Source of the DNA: Photorhabdus laumondii subsp. laumondii
Lineage (GTDB): Bacteria > Pseudomonadota > Gammaproteobacteria > Enterobacterales > Enterobacteriaceae
Assembly: GCF_003343245.1 (NCBI RefSeq)
Contig: NZ_CP024901.1
Coordinates: 868,001-932,000, forward strand
DNA: 64,000 nt
Direction of reading: 5' to 3'
The notes under the pieces were generated by a model. It worked only from the letters and a program-made list of their open reading frames with translations. It was not told the origin of the DNA and searched no databases. How positions within the stretch are numbered: the first letter of the stretch is position 1; every line of letters begins with the position of its first letter. The position numbers and the translations under genes are program-made. This document shows positions 37,133 through 45,548 of this stretch, in pieces.

Positions 37133-37363
37133 ATATCGAAAGCTAATAATTGATTGTTTCAAAAAAGGAACAAACTGCCTCTCAATATTTCCCGCTCAGA
37201 AATCGATATGTTATCGACGGTTGAACCAAACTTCAGAAGTTAATCAGCAAACAAAATAACTCAAATGACAAGTAAAACGCACCGCGTTAGCGATCTGGTT
37301 GTTTAACTTGTCGTGATGTTGTTTCACGCAAAAAGTATCGAATAGATAAAAGGAATCGATGAA
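37133..37363 (+). promoter_or_regulatory. conserved leader of fimbrial operon copy 2
   Basis: From about 37233 the sequence tracks the leader of copy 1 (about 29316-29444) with scattered changes, ending in the same ATGAAATGAAAAA start context. Most likely the promoter and untranslated leader. Confidence 0.55.
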
Positions 37364-37924
37364 ATGAAAAAACAAATTTTGAAGACCTGTGCGATAGCGG
37401 CACTGTGTCTGGGGGGGATGTCGCAGGCTATAGCGGAGGATGTGAGTGCCGGTACCTTGGCAGTAAGCTCTTCCGTGACCGCAGAGACGTGTAAGTTTGC
37501 AGCAATAGAGCCTGTTAGTCTCTCCGCTTTGGTATCTGATTTCACTGCGGTAGGAAATGGAGCAATCGTAGCTAACACGCAAAAATTCGTCACGATTAAA
37601 ACGGAAAAATGCCCGCTGTGGAGTTCCGCGAAAAGCGTTAAATTGACGGTTGCCGGTACCACATTAGCATCATCCAGTAGTTACTTTCAGCTTCTTAACA
37701 CCACGGGTAATGCTGCAATCACCGACCATGCGGTTGCTATTACGATAAATGATAAGGCTTTACCGCCAAATGCAGGAATTAACCTAAAAGATCCCCAATA
37801 TAGCCCCGCAGTAGCCGGTGATAATGCCATCACGCTTAAGGTAGGGCTGGCTAGGATTGGTGCGACGGCGGTAAAAGCAGCAGACTCCAAAGCAAACCTG
37901 ACCGTGAAAGTCTCGTATGACTAA
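37364..37924 (+). CDS. major fimbrial subunit, copy 2
   Basis: 186 residues with signal peptide (MSQAIA), SVTAETCKFAAIEPV (first Cys), KTEKCPLWSS (second Cys) and final LTVKVSYD. Same position as 29445-30023 but a very different mature sequence, in contrast to the rest of the operon. Polymerises as the shaft of the second fimbria, presumably with its own or either usher. Confidence 0.9.
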   Translation: MKKQILKTCAIAALCLGGMSQAIAEDVSAGTLAVSSSVTAETCKFAAIEPVSLSALVSDFTAVGNGAIVANTQKFVTIKTEKCPLWSSAKSVKLTVAGTTLASSSSYFQLLNTTGNAAITDHAVAITINDKALPPNAGINLKDPQYSPAVAGDNAITLKVGLARIGATAVKAADSKANLTVKVSYD

Positions 37925-37960
37925 TTCAACGCTGTCAGACGTTAGAAACACATAGTTGTG

Positions 37961-37984
37961 GAATTGGACAGGGAGGTCCAATTC
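37961..37984 (+). terminator. stem-loop after major pilin gene, copy 2
   Basis: GAATTGGAC and GTCCAATTC form the same 9-bp stem as at 30075-30098; only the loop differs by one base. Conservation despite divergence of the pilin gene just before it argues for function. Confidence 0.78.
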
Positions 37985-38025
37985 TTACTTACGCAATACC
38001 AAACCAGACATTTCAGGTGATGTCA

Positions 38026-38742
38026 GTGAAAAGATTGATGACAGCAATGATAGTGACCGGTCTGTTAGGCTGGCCGGTTACTTCCGCGCAGGCGGAAGGG
38101 GTGGGGATCAACACTACCCGCATTATCTATCCAGCGGATAGCCGCGCGACAACCGCCTCAGTGAGCAATACCAGTAAAGAGGCGGTCTATTTGATACAGG
38201 CGACAGTCAGTTCTACTTCTACGGGAGATAAAACCGCCCCATTTCTGGTGACGCCGCCTCTGTTTCGTATGGAACCAGACAGCCAGAATCAGGTGCGCAT
38301 CATCAAAACGGGTCCGTCGCTGCCTGCTGACCGGGAATCGCTGTTCTGGTTTACGGCGAAGGCCATTCCGTTAAGCTCTGAATCCGATAATCGCTCCCAG
38401 AGGAATGTCTCCGGCGGAATACAGTTTGCTATAGCCAACACGATTAAGCTGATGTATCGCCCGTCAGGATTGTCGGTTTCGCCGGAGCAGGGATTTGGTT
38501 CACTGCGCTTCAAACCGACAGCCGCGGGAATCATGGTCACCAATCCATCACCTTATTACATCACTTTAACCTCCCTAAAAGTGGGTGGACAGGAGGTGAT
38601 GACGCAGCAGAAAGTGAACATGGTCTCCCCGTTCTCTGACCTCCCTCTACTACTTAAAGGAGGACGTTATCCAGCCAAAGTAAGCTGGACGGTGATTAAT
38701 GACTTCGGCGGAGAATCCACCTATCAGGGGGAGATACCGTAA
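38026..38742 (+). CDS. periplasmic fimbrial chaperone 1, copy 2
   Basis: About 238 residues; the GTG at 38026 matches the copy 1 start, while an ATG at 38020 is equally possible. VGINTTRIIYPADSRATTASVSN, FLVTPPLFRMEPDSQNQVRII, DRESLFWFTAKAIP and NTIKLMYRPSGLS are the PapD-family blocks. Differs from copy 1 mainly around the SESDNRSQRNVSG loop and near the C-terminus. Overlaps the next start by 1 bp. Confidence 0.93.
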   Translation: MKRLMTAMIVTGLLGWPVTSAQAEGVGINTTRIIYPADSRATTASVSNTSKEAVYLIQATVSSTSTGDKTAPFLVTPPLFRMEPDSQNQVRIIKTGPSLPADRESLFWFTAKAIPLSSESDNRSQRNVSGGIQFAIANTIKLMYRPSGLSVSPEQGFGSLRFKPTAAGIMVTNPSPYYITLTSLKVGGQEVMTQQKVNMVSPFSDLPLLLKGGRYPAKVSWTVINDFGGESTYQGEIP

Positions 38743-39314
38743 TGCGCAAACCGTGGGTTCTTATCAGACAGACAACACTAGCCGGTCTGCTCTGTACCGT
38801 TTCCCTGCCCGGGGGAGCGAGCCCAAACACGGCAGAACTGACGTTGGCATTGACGCTGGAGCAGCCAACCTGTGAGCTCTACATGCAGACATCCCATGTG
38901 GTGTTTTCATCCGTACCACTCACCGAGGTGCGGTATAGCACGCAACATATTGCGGCGGCGGGCAGCAAACCCATTACGTTGGCATTGTCAGGCTGTGCGG
39001 GATCAGCCAGAGCAGGCCGTACCCCGGCGATTAAAATAGCCGGTACCACGCTAGAAGAGCACCCGACGTTATTTCGGGATAAAGCGTCTACGGTGGCGGG
39101 AAATGTGGGATTTGGCCTTCGCTATCAATTGCCGGGAGGCGGGTTGGGGATCTACCTGAAAAATGGCGATTATGTGAATTTGGCACCATCGGGTAACGCC
39201 GTTAAAGACCGTCAAATTACCTTCCTGATGGATATGCGGCATGAATCCGGCACGGCTGTGCCGACTCCCGGTGAACTGACTGCGCACATTCAATTTCAAT
39301 TTGACTATCACTGA
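38742..39314 (+). CDS. minor fimbrial subunit, copy 2
   Basis: 190 residues, aligned end to end with 30860-31432. Both pilin Cys residues (PTCELYM and LSGCAGS) and the C-terminal IQFQFDYH are present. Translation is coupled to the chaperone through a TAATG overlap. Confidence 0.88.
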   Translation: MRKPWVLIRQTTLAGLLCTVSLPGGASPNTAELTLALTLEQPTCELYMQTSHVVFSSVPLTEVRYSTQHIAAAGSKPITLALSGCAGSARAGRTPAIKIAGTTLEEHPTLFRDKASTVAGNVGFGLRYQLPGGGLGIYLKNGDYVNLAPSGNAVKDRQITFLMDMRHESGTAVPTPGELTAHIQFQFDYH

Positions 39315-39347
39315 GTGTGATTCAGGTAACAGGTTTCAGGAGGCGTT

Positions 39348-40097
39348 GTGGAAACAGGTCGGGTACGCCCTGCGTGGTACCGGTTGGTGCTATTGGTGTT
39401 CTGGCTAGGGTTAGGGATGAGCGGTATGGAATCCTGTCGAGCCGCCGGTATCAGCCTAAATAAAACCCGGGTGATTTTTACCCAAGGGGAACGGGCACAA
39501 ACGCTGACGGTGGTCAATACCACACCTCAGGCGTGGCTGGTGCAGGTAAGGATAATGGAAGATCAGGAGAAAATCGCACCGGCGTTTGTGGTGACACCGC
39601 CGCTGTTCAGGTTGGAAGCCAACAGTCAGAACAGCCTGCGTATTTTGCCAACCTTTAATCAGCCCCTCTTTCCGGTGGATCGGGAATCGCTCGGGTATGT
39701 CCAGATGAACGCTATTCCTGCGACTCAACAGATGACGGATGAGTCTGTTCGGGAACAGGCATCGATGAGCGTGGGGATGCGAATTAAGTTTTTCTGGCGA
39801 CCGCATAGCTTGCCTCTGTTGCCGGAAGCGGCGTATGGACAGTTGCGCTTTCAGTCGCAACCCGATGGCATCAAGGCGTGCAATCCCACCCCGTATTTTC
39901 TGTCGCTGGACAGTCTCACGCTGGATGGACAGGCGCTCGATCTGAACCGCTATCCCTCCATGATAGCGCCGCAGGATTGTGTGACCTATGTTGGGCAAGT
40001 GAGTCAAAGCTCGGTGAGCTGGTCGATGATTAACGATTACGGCGGGGCTTCAAACCTATTTACCGCCAAAGTGGTTACCGCCAACGTGGCGCGTTAA
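39348..40097 (+). CDS. periplasmic fimbrial chaperone 2, copy 2
   Basis: 249 residues from a GTG with AGGAGG upstream. Same blocks as its copy 1 counterpart (ISLNKTRVIFTQGERAQTLTVVN, FVVTPPLFRLEANSQNSLRIL, MRIKFFWRPHSLP). It is five residues longer because the C-terminal TAKV segment is repeated (FTAKVVTANVAR against FTANVAG), a small slippage-type change. Confidence 0.93.
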   Translation: METGRVRPAWYRLVLLVFWLGLGMSGMESCRAAGISLNKTRVIFTQGERAQTLTVVNTTPQAWLVQVRIMEDQEKIAPAFVVTPPLFRLEANSQNSLRILPTFNQPLFPVDRESLGYVQMNAIPATQQMTDESVREQASMSVGMRIKFFWRPHSLPLLPEAAYGQLRFQSQPDGIKACNPTPYFLSLDSLTLDGQALDLNRYPSMIAPQDCVTYVGQVSQSSVSWSMINDYGGASNLFTAKVVTANVAR

Positions 40098-40127
40098 ATT
40101 CGCCCTTGTTTTATCCAGAGGTGGAAA

Positions 40128-40985
40128 GTGAAGAGAGTCAGTAACGGGAATGGGCGAGCACCCGGTGGATCAATGATTTACCCTTTCTGTTTCGCCCTGC
40201 TGTTAGGTGGCCTGTTAAAGGTGCAGGCGGCGGAGAATCCGGGGTTATCGTTCTCCCCGATGCAGTTATCTTATGTGGCTAACGATAGCCCGCGCGGCGT
40301 GACCCTCAGCATGATTAATCACACGGCACAGAACTATCTGGTACAGGGATTTGTTAGCCCGATGGACCCCGATACCGGTCGCTTTGACACCCAAACCGGG
40401 CAAGTTCCCCCTTTTATCGTTCTGCCGCCGTTAAAACGGGTTGAGGCTGGCGAGCAATTTTCGTTCCGTATTCGCCAGCTTGGCGGGCAATTACCGTCGG
40501 ATCGGGAATCGGCCTTTGTGGTCTCGCTGCGGGCTATCCCCGGCGTCGCTGTACCGGACATGGGAGCACCAGAGCGCCAGACCGGCAAAGATTCGCAAGT
40601 GCAGGTCGCCTTACAAATGAATATCCGACTGTTTTATCGCCCTCAAGGGGTACCTGCTCGGGATAACGCCACGGTGGCTAAACAGGTGAAATTTTCCCTT
40701 CAAGGGACGCAGTTACGGGTGGAAAACCCCACACCCTATTTTCTGACCTTTTCGGTCCTGAAAGTCGGCGGACAACAGGCAGATGACCGTACCCGTCAGG
40801 CAATGGTGCCCCCGAAAGGCATACAAAACTATTCGTTTCAAACCCATTCGTTTCAAACCCATTTGTTTCAAACACATTCGTTTCAAACACATTCGTTTCA
40901 GACCCATTCGTTTACCGCTGGAAGATCGGGGTCGCTGGTTTGGCGTTTTCCCGGCGATAGTCAGGATCGCCATGTTCCGTTATGA
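40128..40985 (+). CDS. periplasmic fimbrial chaperone 3, copy 2, with pentapeptide repeat insertion
   Basis: 285 residues against 260 in copy 1. The chaperone blocks agree (LSFSPMQLSYVANDSPRGVTLSMIN, DRESAFVVSLRAIPG, LQMNIRLFYRPQGVP). Between YSF and TAGR near residue 240 it contains five copies of a SFQTH-like unit absent from copy 1. The insertion falls in a loop of the second domain and stays in frame, so the fold probably survives. GTG start with GAGGTGG upstream. Confidence 0.92.
   Translation: MKRVSNGNGRAPGGSMIYPFCFALLLGGLLKVQAAENPGLSFSPMQLSYVANDSPRGVTLSMINHTAQNYLVQGFVSPMDPDTGRFDTQTGQVPPFIVLPPLKRVEAGEQFSFRIRQLGGQLPSDRESAFVVSLRAIPGVAVPDMGAPERQTGKDSQVQVALQMNIRLFYRPQGVPARDNATVAKQVKFSLQGTQLRVENPTPYFLTFSVLKVGGQQADDRTRQAMVPPKGIQNYSFQTHSFQTHLFQTHSFQTHSFQTHSFTAGRSGSLVWRFPGDSQDRHVPL
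40831..40905 (+). repeat. in-frame 15-bp tandem repeat inside chaperone 3, copy 2
   Basis: Five units of ATTCGTTTCAAACCC or close variants, followed by a partial unit. Encodes repeated S/L-F-Q-T-H. Since the unit is 15 bp, unit gain or loss leaves the frame intact. Copy 1 has a single ATTCGTTTACC at this place, so the array expanded after duplication. Confidence 0.95.
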
Positions 40986-41067
40986 CCTGTCCTCATCTGC
41001 GGGCGATGACCGGCAAAGTGACCTCAAGATTAACCACATAGGCTTAAGTTAGAAGCAGAGATGAGCT

Positions 41068-43710
41068 ATGACAATAAACATTTTATTTTCGTCTGTGCGG
41101 CCGACGGGTAGCCAATGTTCGCCCGGTCAGCCGGGCAGTTTCCGGCTCCGTCCTGTATATGTCTGTCTGTTATGCTCACTGACGGCGACAACCTTGCCCA
41201 CCTCCGCGCGGGAATACTTTAATCCGGCGTTCCTGATGGGGGCGACGGGGGAGCAGGAGCATATCGATCTTTCGGCGTATGAAAACGCGGGCTATGTTGC
41301 ACCGGGACGCTATCTGGTGGATATCTACATGAACCAAGATAAGGTGGATAATCGCGAGATTGAATTTAGATTGGTGGATGATCATCTGCAACCGGTATTA
41401 ACGGTTGCACAGCTCGAAGAGTATGGGGTTAATATTCGTGGGTTACCGGCTTTCCAGGGAAAAGCGAGTGACAGCCCCATCACGGATCTGACGAAACAGA
41501 TCCCACATGCCAGCACGATATTGGATTTCGCCCGTTTACGTCTGGACCTCAGTGTTCCTCAAGCAGCTATGCAGCCCCACCATTCCGGGATGGTTGACCC
41601 ATCACTGTGGGATAACGGGATCCCGGCCTTTTTGATGAACTACACCGTCAATGGTTCGGAAGGTCGTTATGACGGTCAGGAAGCTGGCGGTGGATCACGC
41701 TCCCGTAACCTGTTTGCCTCTTTTCGTAATGGGTTGAATCTGGGGCCGTGGCGTCTGCGTAGCACGCAAACTTACAGTTACAATCGCCAGCGCAACGGAG
41801 GTCCCGCTGGTTTTTCCCCCTCTACGCAGATCCAATGGCAGGTGAGTAATACCTATCTGCAACGTGATGTGCAATCACTGCGCAGTGAGTTTACGGCCGG
41901 TGAAATCTATACCGGTGGGGATATTTTTGACAGCATCCCGTTGCGTGGCATGAAATTGGTTTCTGAGGAGGCTATGTTGCCTGAAAGTCAGCGCGGTTTT
42001 GCCCCGGAGATAACCGGTGTGGCGAGCTCCAATGCGCAGGTGACGGTATCCCAGAATGGTTATACCGTGTATCAAACCACGGTAGCGCCGGGACCATTTC
42101 GTTTTACCGACCTGTACACCACCGGGGATTCTGGCGACTTGACGGTCACGGTCAAAGAGGAAGATGGCAGTTCCCGTGTCTCGACCCTCGCCTCTTCATC
42201 TGTCCCGATGATGCAGCGTCCCGGTGGCATTAAATATGAGTTGACGGCCGGTCAATATCACGGCGGCAACCTCACTGATGGCAGCCGTTCCCCGGTATTT
42301 GCGCTGGGCAGCCTGATCTATGGTTTGCCACACAATATCACTCTGTATGGCGGGGGGCTGGCCGCGGGCAATTATCAGTCAGGTGTATTCGGCTCGGGCG
42401 TGTCACTGGGGGCATTAGGCGCACTGTCTGCGGATGTGACGTTTGCCCGTGCCCAGTTGCAAGGGGTTAAGGGACAGGAAAATAGCTGGCAACAGGGTCA
42501 AGCTTATCGGGTGAAATATGCCAAGAATTTGATCAGTACCGGCACCAACATTGATCTGGCCGCCTATCGTTATTCCACTCAGCATTATTACAGTTTCAGC
42601 GATGTTAACAGCATGGGGTACAGCCTGAATGAATATCAAGTGCCGTGGGCGCTTGACCGACGTCAAAACACTTGGCAGTTGAGTTTGCATCAAACGCTGG
42701 GACGTTGGGGCAGTCTTTACGCCTCCGGGACGCGCAACGATTATTGGAATGGCCGTACCGACAACAATCTGAATTTGGGTTATAACGCGATGCTAATGGG
42801 GATCAGCTATAACCTGAGTTATAACATTTATCGCATGGAAGGGGCAGGCAACTGGTCGGAGAATCGTCAGGTGTCATTCAATATGCAGGTCCCACTTAGT
42901 CTCTTCGGATCATCGTCGGCGCTACGGGGAGTTTACAGCCGCTATACGGCCTCGCGCGACTCGCAAGGTAACCTGACTCAGCAGACCGGCATCAGTGGCA
43001 TGTTATGGGATAACCGCCTGAATTATAACCTCCAGCAAGGTTGGGGGAATCGTGGCCAGCAAAACAGTCGGGCTTTGTCTCTGAGTTATCAGGGCAGTCA
43101 GGGCAACGTTAATCTGGGCTACAACGACAGTACCAATAGCCATCATTTCACTTACGGGGCTTCCGGTGCCCTCCTAATCCACCCTTACGGCATGACGCTA
43201 TCACGTTCACTGGGTGATGAAGCCGTATTGGTTCGTGCACCCGGAGCGAAAGGGGTGACGGTCGGTGACGGCAATGTGCAGACCGACTGGCGTGGCTACG
43301 CCGTACTGCCGGGCGGATCGGTCTACCACAAAAACACCATCAATCTGGACCCGTCCACCCTGTCGGAAGGGATCGATATTGACCAGACCAGCAAGAATGT
43401 TTATCCGACCAGGGGAGCAGTGACGCTGGCCAATTATCAGGTTCGCTCAGGCAGCCAGTTACTGTTGACGTTGATACATCATGGCAAACCGGTACCTTTT
43501 GGTGCCACCGCGACGCTGGAAGAGAATGCCAATCAGGCCGGCAGCGGCATTGTGGGCGATAACGGCCGAGTTTATTTGAGCGGCATGCCTCCCGCCGGTC
43601 GCGTGAAAGTCAAATGGGGAAACGGGGCAGCGCAACAATGCACTACTCGTTATCAGGTACCGCCCGATACCCCCGGGCAACTGGTGCAGGCAGACGCCGT
43701 GTGTCTATAA
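41068..43710 (+). CDS. fimbrial outer-membrane usher, copy 2
   Basis: 880 residues, co-linear with the copy 1 usher without visible gaps. REYFNPAFLMGATGEQEHIDLSAYENAGYVAPGRYLVDIYMN, AQVTVSQNGYTVYQTTVAPGPFRFTDLYTTG and GIVGDNGRVYLSGMPPAGRVKVKWG are conserved. Some stretches (for example 43280-43360 against 35312-35392) are identical in DNA, while others differ at many third positions, which points to later gene conversion. Confidence 0.95.
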   Translation: MTINILFSSVRPTGSQCSPGQPGSFRLRPVYVCLLCSLTATTLPTSAREYFNPAFLMGATGEQEHIDLSAYENAGYVAPGRYLVDIYMNQDKVDNREIEFRLVDDHLQPVLTVAQLEEYGVNIRGLPAFQGKASDSPITDLTKQIPHASTILDFARLRLDLSVPQAAMQPHHSGMVDPSLWDNGIPAFLMNYTVNGSEGRYDGQEAGGGSRSRNLFASFRNGLNLGPWRLRSTQTYSYNRQRNGGPAGFSPSTQIQWQVSNTYLQRDVQSLRSEFTAGEIYTGGDIFDSIPLRGMKLVSEEAMLPESQRGFAPEITGVASSNAQVTVSQNGYTVYQTTVAPGPFRFTDLYTTGDSGDLTVTVKEEDGSSRVSTLASSSVPMMQRPGGIKYELTAGQYHGGNLTDGSRSPVFALGSLIYGLPHNITLYGGGLAAGNYQSGVFGSGVSLGALGALSADVTFARAQLQGVKGQENSWQQGQAYRVKYAKNLISTGTNIDLAAYRYSTQHYYSFSDVNSMGYSLNEYQVPWALDRRQNTWQLSLHQTLGRWGSLYASGTRNDYWNGRTDNNLNLGYNAMLMGISYNLSYNIYRMEGAGNWSENRQVSFNMQVPLSLFGSSSALRGVYSRYTASRDSQGNLTQQTGISGMLWDNRLNYNLQQGWGNRGQQNSRALSLSYQGSQGNVNLGYNDSTNSHHFTYGASGALLIHPYGMTLSRSLGDEAVLVRAPGAKGVTVGDGNVQTDWRGYAVLPGGSVYHKNTINLDPSTLSEGIDIDQTSKNVYPTRGAVTLANYQVRSGSQLLLTLIHHGKPVPFGATATLEENANQAGSGIVGDNGRVYLSGMPPAGRVKVKWGNGAAQQCTTRYQVPPDTPGQLVQADAVCL

Positions 43711-43802
43711 GCGTTACTTCATGTGGGCACCACTAAAAGTGAGGTTATCCCGCCAGTTAAAGTCAGCGATTTGAACAGATGGGTCATTTGGAGAGAAGAA
43801 GA

Positions 43803-44957
43803 ATGTTAAACACTGAACGTTTGTGGGGCTGTCATGTAGAGAACCCCGTTCCAACCCTCATAGGTTTGGGGATATCACTGCTCTTTTTATTGACTGCTTT
43901 GCCCCTTCAAGCGGCAGAGCGTTATCAGGACTGCGAGATTGAACTGGTACAGATGGTTCGTCATGTTACGGGTTATGCCACGGTGCCAAACAACAAAGAT
44001 AAACGTGATTACTCACGTGATGAGATAGTGGGTTATACCACCAGTGGCCCCCTTGACTGGTCGACAACCTGTCGCGTCCCGGCTGGAACGCAGTTTATGG
44101 CCTACACGGTGGAATCTGGAACGAACCCATTAATCTCTTCGTCGTCACCGAGTCACGTCCGAGTGGGACGATCCGGCGACTTTATGGTTGATATCGGGCA
44201 ATCTTCACTCTCTTGCCAGACGCACGGTTTATCCGGTACGTATCGCTCTGCCAGTCTGACAGGGCGGAGTGCCGGCGTTAACATTCCCTGTGTTCCCGAT
44301 GCTAACGGCTTGGTTGATGTCAGTGTCCGTACCGTGACAGGCGCAATTTACCCGGACAGTGACGGCAATTTCAATGCGAAGGCAGGAGGCAGCCCCCTGT
44401 CAGTGGGCGCGATCGGCTGGATTCCCGCCGCCATATCGGGTTCTAACGGGAGGCTGAAACCCCTGTGGACCACAGTCATCCTTTCATCCGTTAAAAAGCC
44501 GTCCACCTGTGCGGTTGTCCTGACGCCCTCATCGGTGGATTGGGGAACAGTAAAAAGAGCCGGTAAACAGGCGGGAGACCCACTGGCACCGGCCAGACAG
44601 ATCGGGATAAGCAGCACCTGTTCTGGTGATGACGCGGTATTCCAAAATTCACGCCTGCTCTACCGGATCGATGGACCCTTCGTGCCGGGCAAACCGCATG
44701 CGCTGGCCTCGTCAATAGATCAGGTCGCCTTCGCGTTCTTCGATTTTGCCAATAAACCCTTATCACTCAGTACCGGGCACCGAGGTGCAGGGCAGTCGGC
44801 GAGATATGTAAAGCTGGGGGACGATAGTTATACCGCCTCAACGCAACTGTCTGTGGTACCGATTCTGTTGAAGACTGACGGTGCCGGCGGGCAAGCCAAG
44901 GCCGTCGCGGTTATTTCCGTGTGGTCGGATATTAACTTCGTTGAGCCATCTGCTTAG
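43803..44957 (+). CDS. two-domain fimbrial tip adhesin, copy 2
   Basis: 384 residues from the ATG at 43803, which matches the copy 1 start and has GGAGAG upstream; an earlier ATG at 43779 adds eight residues. The N-terminal binding domain (RYQDCEIELVQMVRHVTGYATVPNN) differs moderately from copy 1, whereas the C-terminal pilin domain (KPSTCAVVLTPSSVDWGTV to the end) is almost the same. Last gene of the operon, followed by a terminator. Confidence 0.85.
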   Translation: MLNTERLWGCHVENPVPTLIGLGISLLFLLTALPLQAAERYQDCEIELVQMVRHVTGYATVPNNKDKRDYSRDEIVGYTTSGPLDWSTTCRVPAGTQFMAYTVESGTNPLISSSSPSHVRVGRSGDFMVDIGQSSLSCQTHGLSGTYRSASLTGRSAGVNIPCVPDANGLVDVSVRTVTGAIYPDSDGNFNAKAGGSPLSVGAIGWIPAAISGSNGRLKPLWTTVILSSVKKPSTCAVVLTPSSVDWGTVKRAGKQAGDPLAPARQIGISSTCSGDDAVFQNSRLLYRIDGPFVPGKPHALASSIDQVAFAFFDFANKPLSLSTGHRGAGQSARYVKLGDDSYTASTQLSVVPILLKTDGAGGQAKAVAVISVWSDINFVEPSA

Positions 44958-45000
44958 GCTGGGGAATTTATCGAAATGGTTTGGTGACGATGTTGTTTTC

Positions 45001-45034
45001 TATTTCACAGAAGCACCTATTTCACAGAAGCACC
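45001..45034 (+). repeat. two 17-bp direct repeats
   Basis: TATTTCACAGAAGCACC occurs twice in tandem. The second copy supplies the left arm of the operon terminator at 45023-45059. Confidence 0.9.
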
Positions 45035-45059
45035 TATTTCAAGCGCAGGTGTTTCTGTG
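45023..45059. terminator. terminator after fimbrial operon copy 2
   Basis: CACAGAAGCACC (45023-45034) pairs with GGTGTTTCTGTG (45048-45059) with one G-T wobble, followed by TTTATT. It also lies 44 bp beyond the end of the minus-strand Nudix gene and could serve both. Confidence 0.75.
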
Positions 45060-45103
45060 TTTATTAGAACGTCAAAACGTTAATTAGATACCGTATCTAA
45101 CCC

Positions 45104-45544
45104 CTAACCCCGCATTTCTGTTATTTCTATTTCTTTATCGAAGCGTAAATGCTCATCGGCCGCCATAGGGATCAGCCAACGTAAATTATAGATCACATTA
45201 TCGGGTAATGAATTTGCTTCATAGATATTAACGATCTCTTTTTCAATAGAATTGACAGAATAGACACGATCATCATACATATAGAGAAAATTTACCTGAT
45301 AAACATCAGGACGAGTTAATACGGTAAATAGTCGCCACTCTTCAGGACGTGTTTCAATGCCAGCTTCTTCAGCAAACTCCCTTGCCATTGCCTGTTGGGG
45401 GCTTTCTCCCGCTTCTATTTTTCCACCAATCCCATTGAGTTTCCCTTTTTGCCAACTGGGTTGTAATTTTGAAATTAGCGAGACATGTTTTTTATCTTTA
45501 GAAAACATAAATCCTGTTACATAGTTAATCATTATTTTCTCCAC
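45104..45544 (-). CDS. Nudix hydrolase
   Basis: 146 residues with a complete Nudix box, GGKIEAGESPQQAMAREFAEEAGIE (about 38-62), including the REFAEEAG metal-binding core. Such enzymes hydrolyse nucleoside diphosphate-linked compounds. It is the last gene of a five-gene minus-strand operon, 4 bp after the PurA-like gene. It may cleave a pathway nucleotide or sanitise side products; the substrate is not readable. Confidence 0.92.
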   Translation of the reverse strand: MEKIMINYVTGFMFSKDKKHVSLISKLQPSWQKGKLNGIGGKIEAGESPQQAMAREFAEEAGIETRPEEWRLFTVLTRPDVYQVNFLYMYDDRVYSVNSIEKEIVNIYEANSLPDNVIYNLRWLIPMAADEHLRFDKEIEITEMRG

Positions 45545-45548
45545 GCTT

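Larger units (their letters stand above)
29316..44957 (+). repeat. tandem duplication of a seven-gene fimbrial operon
   Basis: Unit 1 is about 29316-37040 and unit 2 about 37233-44957, with gene order pilin, chaperone, pilin, chaperone, chaperone, usher, adhesin in both. Gene lengths are the same or nearly so (ushers both 880 residues, second pilins both 190). A truncated ERIC sits between the units. The region is visibly more GC-rich than its neighbours. Confidence 0.95.

Noticed and set aside
40713..40973. minus-strand frame with repeated LKRM units
   Set aside because: It is the reverse reading of the 15-bp repeat array in chaperone 3; not an independent repeat protein.
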